From an uncultured Elusimicrobiales bacterium (lineage in GTDB: Bacteria > Elusimicrobiota > Elusimicrobia > Elusimicrobiales > Elusimicrobiaceae): a stretch of 64,000 nt of DNA. Both the position numbers and the translations under genes were made by a program. Positions 1-7,865 of the stretch are shown one piece after another (the first letter of the stretch is position 1; each line of letters begins with the position of its first letter). The notes under the pieces are model-generated. The model saw only the letters and a program-made list of their open reading frames with translations, did not search any database and was not told where the DNA came from. The DNA lies in assembly GCA_934667625.1 (NCBI GenBank), contig CAKUMH010000008.1, positions 1 through 64,000 of the forward strand, written 5' to 3'.

Positions 1-73
1 ATGTAGAAGATTTGGGGATATTCGCTCCACCTCTCGGGCTTACGCCCGGAGTTCTTGCGAGCGGAATGTACAG

Positions 74-107
74 AAAAAACCCCGTCGCCTTACGGCCACG
101 GGGTTTT
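74..107 (-). terminator. Intrinsic terminator of the cold-shock gene
   Basis: A perfect 10-bp stem (AAAACCCCGT at 76-85 with ACGGGGTTTT at 98-107) has an inner GCC/GGC pair in the loop. It lies about 20 bp past the stop codon of the cold-shock gene and, read on the minus strand, ends in a run of T residues. It therefore fits a rho-independent terminator. Confidence 0.85.
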
Positions 108-125
108 ATAAAGTCCTTCAAAAAA

Positions 126-329
126 TTACAGTTTGACGACTTTAACGGCTTTCGGGCCTTTTTCGGATTCCACGACTTCGAATTCCACTTCCTGGCCTTC
201 GGCCAAGGTTTTGAAACCGTCGCCCTGGATTTCCTGATAGTGCACAAAGAGATCTTTAGAACCGTCTTCGGGGGTCACGAAACCGTAACCTTTCTGGTCA
301 TTAAACCACTTAACTTTTCCTTTAGGCAT
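126..329 (-). CDS. Cold-shock domain protein (CspA family)
   Basis: This is a single cold-shock (OB-fold) domain of 67 residues, the usual length for the family. It binds single-stranded RNA/DNA and acts as an RNA chaperone in the cytoplasm. The two RNA-binding motifs are visible: KGYGFV (RNP1-like) near residue 13 and DLFVHY (RNP2-like) near residue 26. The N-terminus KGKVKWFN is canonical. An AAGGAAG ribosome site lies about 11 nt before the ATG. The gene stands alone, with its own promoter and terminator, and is divergent from ftcD. The leader carries an inverted repeat (361-381), as is common in cold-shock mRNAs. Family assignment is certain; whether it is cold-induced cannot be seen. Confidence 0.95.
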   Translation of the reverse strand: MPKGKVKWFNDQKGYGFVTPEDGSKDLFVHYQEIQGDGFKTLAEGQEVEFEVVESEKGPKAVKVVKL

Positions 330-360
330 TTTACTTAATACTTCCTTTTCTAGTTTACGG

Positions 361-420
361 GTACTTAAACTTAATAAGTACCTACAATTATTATACTATA
401 AATTAGGAAAAATGGCGCAA
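361..420 (-). promoter_or_regulatory. Promoter and hairpin leader of the cold-shock gene
   Basis: On the minus strand a perfect TATAAT box lies at 390-395, with TTGCGC at 415-420 as a possible -35 box at a rather long 19-bp spacing. The transcript would have a leader of roughly 55 nt. Within it, GTACTTA (375-381 on the minus strand) can pair with TAAGTAC (361-367) to form a 7-bp hairpin upstream of the ribosome site. The hairpin may be a temperature-responsive leader element; that is inference. Confidence 0.55.
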
Positions 421-452
421 TTTTTTTGCAAGCGGTTTTGCGGCAAAACGGG

Positions 453-468
453 TATAATTTATTTTATG
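453..468 (+). promoter_or_regulatory. -10 box 7 nt before the ftcD ATG (leaderless start)
   Basis: A perfect TATAAT lies at 453-458 and the ATG of ftcD begins at 466, leaving 7 nt between them, so transcription would begin at or next to the start codon. There is no purine-rich ribosome site before the ATG. No good -35 box is visible. The same arrangement recurs at ruvA, tgt and the M50 protease. Confidence 0.6.
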
Positions 469-1437
469 AAAATACTGGAGGCCGTGCCAAACATTTCCGA
501 AGGGCAAAACCGCCCGGTGCTGGATGAAATCTTCCGCCGGGTGCGCCAAGCGTCCAAGGCTCAGCTGCTGCATACCGATTCCAACCCGGACGCTAACCGC
601 ACCGTACTGACGCTGGCCGGAACGCCCCGCGAAGTCCGCCAAAGTCTGTTAGCACTGTACCAGGCAACAGGTGAACTGTTAGATATGCGCACGCAACACG
701 GGGCGCATCCGCGTTTGGGGGCGGTGGACGTATGCCCGCTTGTTCCCGTGGCCGATATGACGCTAAGCGAGGCCGCGCAAGAAGCGCGCACGCTGGGCCA
801 AGCGGTGGCTAAAATGGGCCTGCCCGTATACTTTTACGAGCAAAACGCCTCTTCCCCCGTGCGGCGAAACCTGGCCTTTTTACGCCGCGGCGAATACGAA
901 AGTTTGCCGCAAAAGCTCACCGCTCTCCCCCCCGATTTGGGCCCGCAAAACTTTTCCCCCGTTGTGGCCAAAACAGGGGCCACGGTCATTGGAGCGCGCA
1001 ATTTTTTAATTGCGTTTAATATGTCGCTCTCCACGCAAGACGTATCCGCCGCCAAAGAGATTGCCGCCGTTCTGCGCGAAAAAAACGGCGGGCTAAAAGC
1101 CGTCAAGGCAATCGGCTGGTATATGCCCGCCTACCACGCGGCACAGGTTTCCTGCAATTTAACGGATTTTCATCAAACGGGGTTGGCGGGTCTTTTTGAA
1201 GCGTGCCAACGGGAAGCCGCCAAACGGGGGCTGAAAGTAACGGCGGGAGAACTAATCGGATTGGCACCCCGGGAAGCACTGTTGCAGGCAGGGCAATTTT
1301 ACGCGCCGCACGAAACGGACGAAAACGCCCTTATTGCGGCGGCGGCCGAACAGTTAAAACTAAATGAAATCCGCCCGTTTATCCCCGGCGAGCGGATTTT
1401 GGAAGAGCGCCTAAAATTGTTGCAGGCGGGCAAGTAA
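466..1437 (+). CDS. ftcD: Glutamate formimidoyltransferase, stand-alone
   Basis: The product (323 residues) matches the formiminotransferase half of FtcD. It moves the formimino group of N-formimino-glutamate, the product of histidine breakdown, to tetrahydrofolate. The family opening ILEAVPNISEG is present, followed by LLHTDSNPDANRTVLTLAG and GAHPRLGAVDVCPLVP, which line the folate and substrate site. No cyclodeaminase domain follows, so this is the single-domain bacterial form. I chose the ATG at 466 because the family motif starts there; an in-frame ATG at 412 would add 18 residues lacking family similarity. The last 27 bp overlap the 3' end of rsmA on the other strand. No other histidine-degradation genes are in the window. 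Confidence 0.88.
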   Translation: MKILEAVPNISEGQNRPVLDEIFRRVRQASKAQLLHTDSNPDANRTVLTLAGTPREVRQSLLALYQATGELLDMRTQHGAHPRLGAVDVCPLVPVADMTLSEAAQEARTLGQAVAKMGLPVYFYEQNASSPVRRNLAFLRRGEYESLPQKLTALPPDLGPQNFSPVVAKTGATVIGARNFLIAFNMSLSTQDVSAAKEIAAVLREKNGGLKAVKAIGWYMPAYHAAQVSCNLTDFHQTGLAGLFEACQREAAKRGLKVTAGELIGLAPREALLQAGQFYAPHETDENALIAAAAEQLKLNEIRPFIPGERILEERLKLLQAGK

Positions 1438-2187
1438 ATCCACATACCCGGCGGGAGAAACCTGCTCCGGGCGCACGGTGGGCGCCAGCTTTAGGCCGTC
1501 CAGCGCCAAGCGGATTTTTTCTTTATCGTACCCCGCCAAAGAAAGCGAATTAAACAAGGTTTTGCGCTTGTGTAAAAAAGCGGACGTCACCAGTTTTTTG
1601 AAGGCAGGCCACTGGGCGGGCGCCACCGTGTTTTGCTTTAAACGCGTAAACGCCAGCACGCGGCTTTCCACCTTAGGCGGCGGATTAAAGCAACCGCGCC
1701 CAACGTTGCAAATCAGCCCCGTTTGCGCACGCAGCTGGCTAAAAATAGAAAGCGGACCGTAAAATTCTTCCCCCGCGCGGGCGCAAATGCGCTGGGCCTG
1801 CTCCTTTTGGAACATAAACACGGCAGCCGCAAAGTGCGGACAATTTAACACGCGGTCCAAAATATCCGCCGCGTCTATGTAAGGCAAATTGCTCACAAAA
1901 AGAGTTGGCCGCGGGGCCAAGACAGTCAAATCCGCCTGTAAAAAATTTTGCAAAATAATTTTTACTGCCGCTTCCTTCGGCAGTGTTTTCTGCAGGTATT
2001 CGGCCATTTCGGGGTCAATTTCCACGACGGAAAAATTGCTGCAGCCGCGCGCAATCAGCGCCTCGGTCAGCGCGCCCTTTCCCGGGCCTATTTCCACCAA
2101 ATTTTCGCTTTTTAACAACAGGGCCGCATCCACAATCTGCCCGATGACGTTTTGATTAATCAAAAAATGTTGTCCGTATTTTTGCAT
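1411..2187 (-). CDS. rsmA: 16S rRNA (adenine1518/1519-N6)-dimethyltransferase
   Basis: RsmA/KsgA (258 residues) dimethylates two adjacent adenines in the loop of 16S helix 45 late in 30S assembly, using S-adenosylmethionine. The start MQKYGQHFLIN is typical. The SAM-binding motif I is seen as EIGPGKGALT near residue 37 and the catalytic motif IV as SNLPY near residue 102. The C-terminal helical domain includes the conserved FNPPPKVES. The length is normal. It starts 6 nt after the TPR gene at 2194 and its GGAG ribosome site lies in that gene's end, so it is probably the last gene of the large minus-strand unit. Its 3' end overlaps ftcD by 27 bp, with no terminator between. Confidence 0.95.
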   Translation of the reverse strand: MQKYGQHFLINQNVIGQIVDAALLLKSENLVEIGPGKGALTEALIARGCSNFSVVEIDPEMAEYLQKTLPKEAAVKIILQNFLQADLTVLAPRPTLFVSNLPYIDAADILDRVLNCPHFAAAVFMFQKEQAQRICARAGEEFYGPLSIFSQLRAQTGLICNVGRGCFNPPPKVESRVLAFTRLKQNTVAPAQWPAFKKLVTSAFLHKRKTLFNSLSLAGYDKEKIRLALDGLKLAPTVRPEQVSPAGYVDLLARLQQF

Positions 2188-2193
2188 ATTTTT

Positions 2194-3885
2194 TTACTCC
2201 GCCAGCACCTTTAAATTCCGCGCGGCTGTTTTGTTTTTGGGATCCAGCTCCAAGGCGCGCTGATAAAACTGCACGGCCGCCTCATCCTCGGCCCGCACAA
2301 CGGCCGCGGTGCCCAACCCCAACTGGGCCAGCACGTCCTGCGGGGCAATTGCGGCCGCTTTCAAAAATTCCGCCTGCGCCGCATTTCCATCGCCGCTCGC
2401 CAAGGAGGCCAAACCCGTCAGCAATGCACAGGTATTGTCCGGCGGGCAAGCGGGAGCAAAATCTTGCAGTTCCTCGCGCGCCTCGTCCACCAGCAGCAGC
2501 CAGGTGCGGCCCGTTACCCACAGCCCCATGTCGTTGCCGACGATACGCGGGTCGTACACCGCTTTGGGCGCGGCGGTGTTGGTTTGCGTGAGCGCATAAG
2601 GCGCCGCATAATCTACCGTGCGGCCCTGCAGGGAAAGGTTCACGTTGTAGTCCTTTCCTCCGGCGGCAACCGCCTGACGCAACCCCTCCACAAATTGTTC
2701 AATTTGTGCGTTTCGCTCGTCGGCCGTTCCTTCGGCCAACATAAAACTGCGTTTGAAGGTGCGCTCGGCCTCTTCTTGGGCGAGGGAATTTTCCCCGCGC
2801 AGCCGCGTATAAGCTTGTTCAAACGTTTCGCCGCGCGCAGACGATTGGGCCGATGGAGCGGCAAGCGGCCGGTACTCCAGCGACGTTTCTATCTGCACCG
2901 GTTTGGACGGTGACACCTTGGCCAAAGCCGCGGCAAACTGGCTGATTTGGGTTTCAAAATCCTGTGCGGTGCGGCCACTTGCGCGGTAGACCGCGTTTAG
3001 GGCCAGGCCGTCTGCTTTAAAACGGGAAATAGAGAAGGCCTCTTCCAGCACGGAGCGCGCCTTTTGCACCTGTCCTTGGCGCGTGAGCAAAAAAGCATAA
3101 CGCAGGCGGGCCACGTAATCGCCGGGCTTGGTGCGCACGGCTTTTTTATAATATTTTAGAGCATTTTCAAATTCACCCAGTTTTTCGTACAACGCGCCCA
3201 AACTGAGCTGGGCGTCCTCGTACGCGGGGAAAAGCCGCAGGGCTTTTTTAAAGGAGTCTTTGGCCTGTGCGTCGCGCCCCAGCGCCTCGTACAACGTACC
3301 TAATTGATAGTGGTAAAGCGGTTCACGCGGGGCCAGTTCCACCGCTTGGCGGTAGTGCTCCAGCGCTTTATCCGGCTCGCGCAGTACGGTATAGGTGGAG
3401 CCCAAATTCATGTGCGTGTCTGCCTTGTTGGGGTCCAATTCGTTGGCCTTTAAAAAGTATTCCTGCGCTTGGCGGATGTCCCCCTTCCACCCGGCGGCAA
3501 TGCCGAGCAGTTGGTAAGCCAGGGGCTGTTTGGGGTCCAGGCGGAGGGCTTCGCGGTATTCGCTGACGGCCTCGTCCACGCGGCCTTCCCAGTACAGCGC
3601 GGCGCCGAGCAAGAGGTAGGGAAGCGGGTCCTGCGTGTTTTTGATGACGGCTTTGGCAAAGGAGTTGGAAGCATCTTTATAATGAGCTTGGCTCATTTCG
3701 GCCAACCCACGGTGCACGTCCAGGTACGATTGTTCCAACATCATGCGGTCCCAGACGGTTTGGGTGTAGTCGGTTTTAATTTCCTGCTTACCGAAGGAAA
3801 ACGGGAAAAACGCCCACGCCCGCGGGCCGATAAACAGTCCGCACGCCACCAACATTCCCGCCAAGCAAAAACGAAATCTGTGCAT
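2194..3885 (-). CDS. Exported TPR-repeat protein
   Basis: A protein of about 563 residues. It begins with a basic stretch and a hydrophobic segment (FCLAGMLVACGLFIG) ending near AWA, which fits a signal peptide. At least six tetratricopeptide repeats follow (residues about 60-300), recognised by repeats such as DPLPYLLLGAALYWEG, AYQLLGIAAGWKGD and ALEHYRQAVELAPREP. A middle part without repeats (300-450) and one or two more TPRs near the end (ALELDPKNKTAARNL) complete it. I start at 3885, where the signal peptide begins; an open frame continues upstream to 4035 but runs through the terminator of the previous gene. It lies between the 1215-residue protein and rsmA. TPR proteins are assembly scaffolds; a role in the Tad island (TadD-like) is inferred from position. 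Confidence 0.8.
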   Translation of the reverse strand: MHRFRFCLAGMLVACGLFIGPRAWAFFPFSFGKQEIKTDYTQTVWDRMMLEQSYLDVHRGLAEMSQAHYKDASNSFAKAVIKNTQDPLPYLLLGAALYWEGRVDEAVSEYREALRLDPKQPLAYQLLGIAAGWKGDIRQAQEYFLKANELDPNKADTHMNLGSTYTVLREPDKALEHYRQAVELAPREPLYHYQLGTLYEALGRDAQAKDSFKKALRLFPAYEDAQLSLGALYEKLGEFENALKYYKKAVRTKPGDYVARLRYAFLLTRQGQVQKARSVLEEAFSISRFKADGLALNAVYRASGRTAQDFETQISQFAAALAKVSPSKPVQIETSLEYRPLAAPSAQSSARGETFEQAYTRLRGENSLAQEEAERTFKRSFMLAEGTADERNAQIEQFVEGLRQAVAAGGKDYNVNLSLQGRTVDYAAPYALTQTNTAAPKAVYDPRIVGNDMGLWVTGRTWLLLVDEAREELQDFAPACPPDNTCALLTGLASLASGDGNAAQAEFLKAAAIAPQDVLAQLGLGTAAVVRAEDEAAVQFYQRALELDPKNKTAARNLKVLAE

Positions 3886-3897
3886 ACGTATATGATA

Positions 3898-3932
3898 ACA
3901 AAAAACCCCGGGTGTAAAAAACACACCCGGGG
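3898..3932 (-). terminator. Strong terminator after the 1215-residue gene
   Basis: CCCCGGGTGT (3906-3915) and ACACCCGGGG (3923-3932) form a perfect 10-bp stem with a 7-nt loop. On the minus strand a run of T residues follows the stem. It sits 18 bp after the stop of the 1215-residue gene, and the -10 to start region of the next gene lies directly after it. The TPR-rsmA pair therefore probably has separate or read-through expression. Confidence 0.88.
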
Positions 3933-3949
3933 AATAAAACACAGTAGGA

Positions 3950-6900
3950 CTAGTTAACTGACTTAACCTGTCTGTTGTTTCCAGAGGATCCGGATCTATC
4001 TCTGGAATTACCTCTGCGGCTGCCAGCTGCTCCATAAGGCTTGTAATTCAGACCATTCGTACAAGCTGCCGTCACATAAGCAAGTGCATCGGCCACATTC
4101 ATATCTCCGGTCGGGCACTGTCCTTGCAACAACGACGCCATGCTTTTTGTGTACTGACGTCTCTGCGGACCGCAACCTTCTTTACATGCACCCGGATTGA
4201 AGGAAATACCTTCAGCTAAAGCCTTCAGCGGATATTTTTTCATTTCGGGCTTCAAGCTCTGCAAATACGCCCTCGTATTACCGTTCCAAGCATAGTTGCT
4301 GTGGTGGTACTGCTTTTTATCCTTTACTTCCGGTAAAAGCGTTCTGCACCCGCTCTCAGAGAGTGCTAAGAAGCGCTTATCGCAGTTACCAGACTCTTCG
4401 TAATATTTAGCCGGATAAAAAGCTGCCTCCGGATGAACATATGCCAAGTAGGCCCCTAACTCGTTATGGAAATAACGAGTCTCGCCACTCTTCGTTTTCC
4501 AAGTAGCATTTTGAGCATGCGGATCGCGGGAAATCCCTGCCATGGTTCTAGCCACTTGGCAAACGACTTCCTTGGGAGCCGTTGTTACCCCAACTTGGGA
4601 AGCGATGTTCAGAGAATCAACCACCTCACCCAAGGTAGGATACGCTACAACTTCCGCCATTTGCTGCGCCCCGGCTTTTTTCGCATTATAAGCGGCCACC
4701 ACTTGGTTTACAAATTGCTTCGCTGATTCAGTCTGCACGACTCTGTTGCTGGAAGCAGCACCGCAATGTTGTTCGTCAGTGGCACCAGGAATCAACTTTC
4801 CGGGGCCGAAAGAACCTCCGCCCAAGTCGCTTCCCTGCACAACGGATTGGCGGTCATCAAACCGTTTGGGCACCCATTCAATCACTGGGGCCAAGCTTAC
4901 TAAGTCTTTCCCAGGAGCAGGCGGATTGAGGCTTGGATTCGGGCTACCGGGAAGACGACCTCCACCCTCCTCCATTTTTTTGGGTTCGCATTTTCCGCCC
5001 TTCCACTCGTACTGTCCCTGTCCAAGTTCCTCGCAGCATTCCGGACTTTCGTCTCTGGATTGGCACTTTGGTTCTTCCACCGACGTAGAAGTACCGTCTT
5101 CATCATCGCCGGAGCGGCCATATTCGCAGACCGCAGTGCTCAGCACCACGCCCGGCAATTTTTGTCCTTCCGTGCTAACCACGTTTCCGTCCTTGTCATA
5201 GTTGGTCCATACGCCGTTGTCACAACCGCCGTCCTTCAGATCATCGCCAGCGATAGCAGCATTGTCGCACTGGTAGATTTCCCACTTGATGACTCTGGAC
5301 GCATCTCTGTTGCCGCCCTCTTTCTCTTTCACCAAGGCTTTTTCTCCAGCGGCAATCACCTGGTAGGTATTGCCCGTGTTTTTAGCCGTGCGGTTTCTGG
5401 TCACCCAACCACCACGCTCGCTTCCACCGTTTGCTTCACTGCCTTTAAACCAGCTTTCGGTGTAAGGCTTAATCGTATTATGTTGAATGACGTAAACACC
5501 GGTCTCGTGGTCGTTCTTCAGGGTCTTGCCGTAATCATTACCTTGCAACACTTTATAAACAATCTTAAACTTCGGTGCTAACGTTTTATAAAACTCCTCA
5601 TTATCTGCCACACCCTTGGCAAACTGAATATGCGCAAACGGGTAGATTTCTTTCCCTTTAGGGCCGGTAAGTGCCGTATCTTCGCACGTTACTCTGGCAA
5701 ACGGCACCTGGCAGCGTCCGCCAACAATCCAATCCTTCCCTTTTTTGCCGCCCTTCAGGCTAAACGTAGCCGTACCTTCCGTCGCAGTATCGGAATCCGC
5801 TGCAATGTCATTACGCGTATCGTAAAAAACGCCGCCATCCGCCAATGTTGCGATCAAGGCGTCATACGTCATGGCATTTTTGCCCTTTTTGGTACTAGCG
5901 TCCGTCAAGGCGGATGCGGCATCCTTTTTAGTCTCTACCTTGCTGCCGTCATTGTTGACCTTTTTGGGCTTTACGGCTACGCTTTCCACAAACAGCGGGA
6001 CAAAGCTCTTTCTGTCTTTCAACAAGTTGAGGTTGAGCGTCGTCCCCGGGACAACGGCCCCCACAACCCATTGCTTGCGCTGTTCCGTCGGCTGCATTTT
6101 GTAGTAGGCCACCAATTTATTGGTCGGGATACCCACCACATAAGAGAAGTACTTGCGGTCTTCCCCTTTCTGCGAGGAGTAGCTGGCCGTGTAAACACCC
6201 GAGGTCATCAGCCCATAGCAGTTCCCCTTCACATCGCCTTGTTCCGAAAGTTTCTTGCTCCGCTTGCCAAAACCTTCTGTCAAGCAGTCCCAACGCGCTT
6301 GGAAGAAGTTCAGGTCTGCATTCGCTTTATCTCCACCCTTCCAGGGATCTACCTTATTTTTATCTCCAGGAGTATATCCAAAAAGAGTTTGACAAGCTGC
6401 TTTTGTCATTTTGGCACCATACTTCTGGCACTCTGGACACGTATCCCAATCTTTTTGCGTCATTTTACCGCACTTATCGTCATCGCCGGCACCTGCCACC
6501 GTACCAAACAATTTGCCCATACCACCGTCGTCTTTACCGGTAATTAAGCAGTTCAGGATACCGCCCAAAATGTTTTGGGCCAGCTTGTCGCCCCATTCAA
6601 TCCAATTCCAATGGCGGTTGAACTTTTTCTCCCATTCCATTTGGGAGCGCTTTTTCATCATGTCCCACCACCAGGGTTCTTTGCCGTTCCATGTAAAGTG
6701 ACGGTCCAACTTGCCGTTTCCGCCGCCGGGGCCAAAGGCACCGCCGCCCAAACCGCCAATTTTGCCGGGTTCCACGGGCTTCATGGCAGCATCGCGCAGG
6801 GCCTGCATAGCGTTGGCCTTAGACATAGCGTCCTTGGAGCGTCTGGCTTCGGCCGCCGCACCTTGACCAAAATAGCTGCGGCTCGGTTTGCCCGCCGCTT

Positions 6901-7597
6901 GGAGCGGCTGCAAGGAAACCGGCTTGGGGCTCGTGCGCGGAGCAGAAGAACCGACCTTCTTCGCGGCCGACTTTAAGTTGCCGCCCCACATGCCGACGCC
7001 CAGCTTGCCGCCGCTGCGTCCGGCCATGCCGGCACTGCCCAGCGTGCCGATTTTGGTAGCCGCACGGCGGAAAGCCGCACGCGTGGCGGGGGCCGCTTGG
7101 CGTTTGTAAATGTTGGTATTATTTTCTTCTACCGTGGAGCTGTTGTACGAGTCATCGTCCGACAGGCCGCTGCGGTCCACTGGCTGGTCGTAGCGGGCAT
7201 CGGCCGTATTCTCGTCCTGAGAGCCAAAGCCCTTAATCAGGCTCAACGGGTCGCGGCCGGCCAACTGTTCAATTTGGCCGTCCGGATCGCCGGTGGCGGT
7301 GTCAAAACCATACCGCTCGGGATCAAAAATAGATTCCTCACTACCGGGCAAGACCACAGGTTCTTCGGACACTTGGCCGCTGTACTTATACAAGAACGGC
7401 AGCAACAAGAGCGCCACTAACGCGGCAATGAAGAACGGCGCATCCCGTCTGGTTCTCTCAAAGAGAGTCTTTTTGGGTTTGCCGTCGCTCCCGATTTTGG
7501 AGGAAATACGATTAGCGAAAGATTTAGACGGAACAGGCTTGCTGTTCTTGATCTTATCGCTAAAGGTAAAACTATCCTTCTTTTTTTCCTCTGGCAT
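3950..7597 (-). CDS. Giant membrane-anchored Cys-rich protein of the Tad island, unknown family
   Basis: I do not recognise this 1215-residue protein. It has a basic cytoplasmic N-terminus (about 50 residues), one membrane segment (FFIAALVALLLLPFLYKY, near residue 53), and then a long exported part. Residues 75-300 are rich in Gly, Ala, Ser and basic residues and carry the motif TLGSAGMAGRSGG also seen in neighbours. A Trp-rich stretch follows near 305-330 (EPWWWDMM, HWNWIEWG). The remaining 800 residues hold many Cys residues (CPECQKYG, SPECCEELGQG and others). The distal part is less GC-rich than the N-terminal third. The ribosome site is a good AGGAGG, 5 nt before the ATG. A strong promoter and a long leader precede it and a terminator follows, so it is probably its own transcript. 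A pilus-tip, adhesin or secreted-substrate role is possible but unproven. Confidence 0.8.
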   Translation of the reverse strand: MPEEKKKDSFTFSDKIKNSKPVPSKSFANRISSKIGSDGKPKKTLFERTRRDAPFFIAALVALLLLPFLYKYSGQVSEEPVVLPGSEESIFDPERYGFDTATGDPDGQIEQLAGRDPLSLIKGFGSQDENTADARYDQPVDRSGLSDDDSYNSSTVEENNTNIYKRQAAPATRAAFRRAATKIGTLGSAGMAGRSGGKLGVGMWGGNLKSAAKKVGSSAPRTSPKPVSLQPLQAAGKPSRSYFGQGAAAEARRSKDAMSKANAMQALRDAAMKPVEPGKIGGLGGGAFGPGGGNGKLDRHFTWNGKEPWWWDMMKKRSQMEWEKKFNRHWNWIEWGDKLAQNILGGILNCLITGKDDGGMGKLFGTVAGAGDDDKCGKMTQKDWDTCPECQKYGAKMTKAACQTLFGYTPGDKNKVDPWKGGDKANADLNFFQARWDCLTEGFGKRSKKLSEQGDVKGNCYGLMTSGVYTASYSSQKGEDRKYFSYVVGIPTNKLVAYYKMQPTEQRKQWVVGAVVPGTTLNLNLLKDRKSFVPLFVESVAVKPKKVNNDGSKVETKKDAASALTDASTKKGKNAMTYDALIATLADGGVFYDTRNDIAADSDTATEGTATFSLKGGKKGKDWIVGGRCQVPFARVTCEDTALTGPKGKEIYPFAHIQFAKGVADNEEFYKTLAPKFKIVYKVLQGNDYGKTLKNDHETGVYVIQHNTIKPYTESWFKGSEANGGSERGGWVTRNRTAKNTGNTYQVIAAGEKALVKEKEGGNRDASRVIKWEIYQCDNAAIAGDDLKDGGCDNGVWTNYDKDGNVVSTEGQKLPGVVLSTAVCEYGRSGDDEDGTSTSVEEPKCQSRDESPECCEELGQGQYEWKGGKCEPKKMEEGGGRLPGSPNPSLNPPAPGKDLVSLAPVIEWVPKRFDDRQSVVQGSDLGGGSFGPGKLIPGATDEQHCGAASSNRVVQTESAKQFVNQVVAAYNAKKAGAQQMAEVVAYPTLGEVVDSLNIASQVGVTTAPKEVVCQVARTMAGISRDPHAQNATWKTKSGETRYFHNELGAYLAYVHPEAAFYPAKYYEESGNCDKRFLALSESGCRTLLPEVKDKKQYHHSNYAWNGNTRAYLQSLKPEMKKYPLKALAEGISFNPGACKEGCGPQRRQYTKSMASLLQGQCPTGDMNVADALAYVTAACTNGLNYKPYGAAGSRRGNSRDRSGSSGNNRQVKSVN

Positions 7598-7764
7598 AAA
7601 AGCCTCCTATTAAAATAAAACGACTTGCACTTCTATCGGCCCAAGGCCGAGGGAAAAACCCGCTTGGGGCCCTTCCGTACGTCCAATTACATAATAAATA
7701 AATCCGTTGTTCGGAACTGGTTCCCCATTCCGTAACAACTTGCGTTACATACTGCCTTACTTCT
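7598..7764 (-). promoter_or_regulatory. Long structured 5' leader of the 1215-residue gene
   Basis: About 165 nt separate the promoter from the ATG. The stretch contains several inverted repeats: GGAACTGGTTCC near 7715-7726, GGCCCAAG pairing with CTTGGGGCC (about 7638-7671) around an inner GGG/CCC pair, and the nested CGGCC/GGCCG pair near 7636-7650. I recognise no known riboswitch. It may control translation or stability of the giant gene. Confidence 0.4.
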
Positions 7765-7792
7765 ATTATACAATTAAATCCGCTTTTTTCAA
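7765..7792 (-). promoter_or_regulatory. Strong sigma70-type promoter of the 1215-residue gene
   Basis: On the minus strand TTGAAA (7787-7792) is followed by a 16-bp spacer and a perfect TATAAT (7765-7770). It lies in the 268-bp gap between the 526-residue and 1215-residue genes and reads toward the latter. It is one of the best-scoring promoters by eye in the window. Confidence 0.75.
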
Positions 7793-7865
7793 GGGGGATT
7801 TTTAAATTTTTTTAAAGTGGGCCTTCTGCCAAAAAGGCGCTTGAAATACGCCTCTAGCCGCCCAA

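Noticed and set aside
1..73. A possible RNA gene end with a CTCGGGC/GCCCGGAG stem
   Set aside because: Only one short stem is present. There is no T-loop, cloverleaf or terminator run, so no RNA gene can be supported.
3886..4035. A longer N-terminus for the TPR protein at 2194
   Set aside because: The extra 50 codons run through the terminator and the end of the 1215-residue gene. A signal peptide begins at the ATG at 3885.
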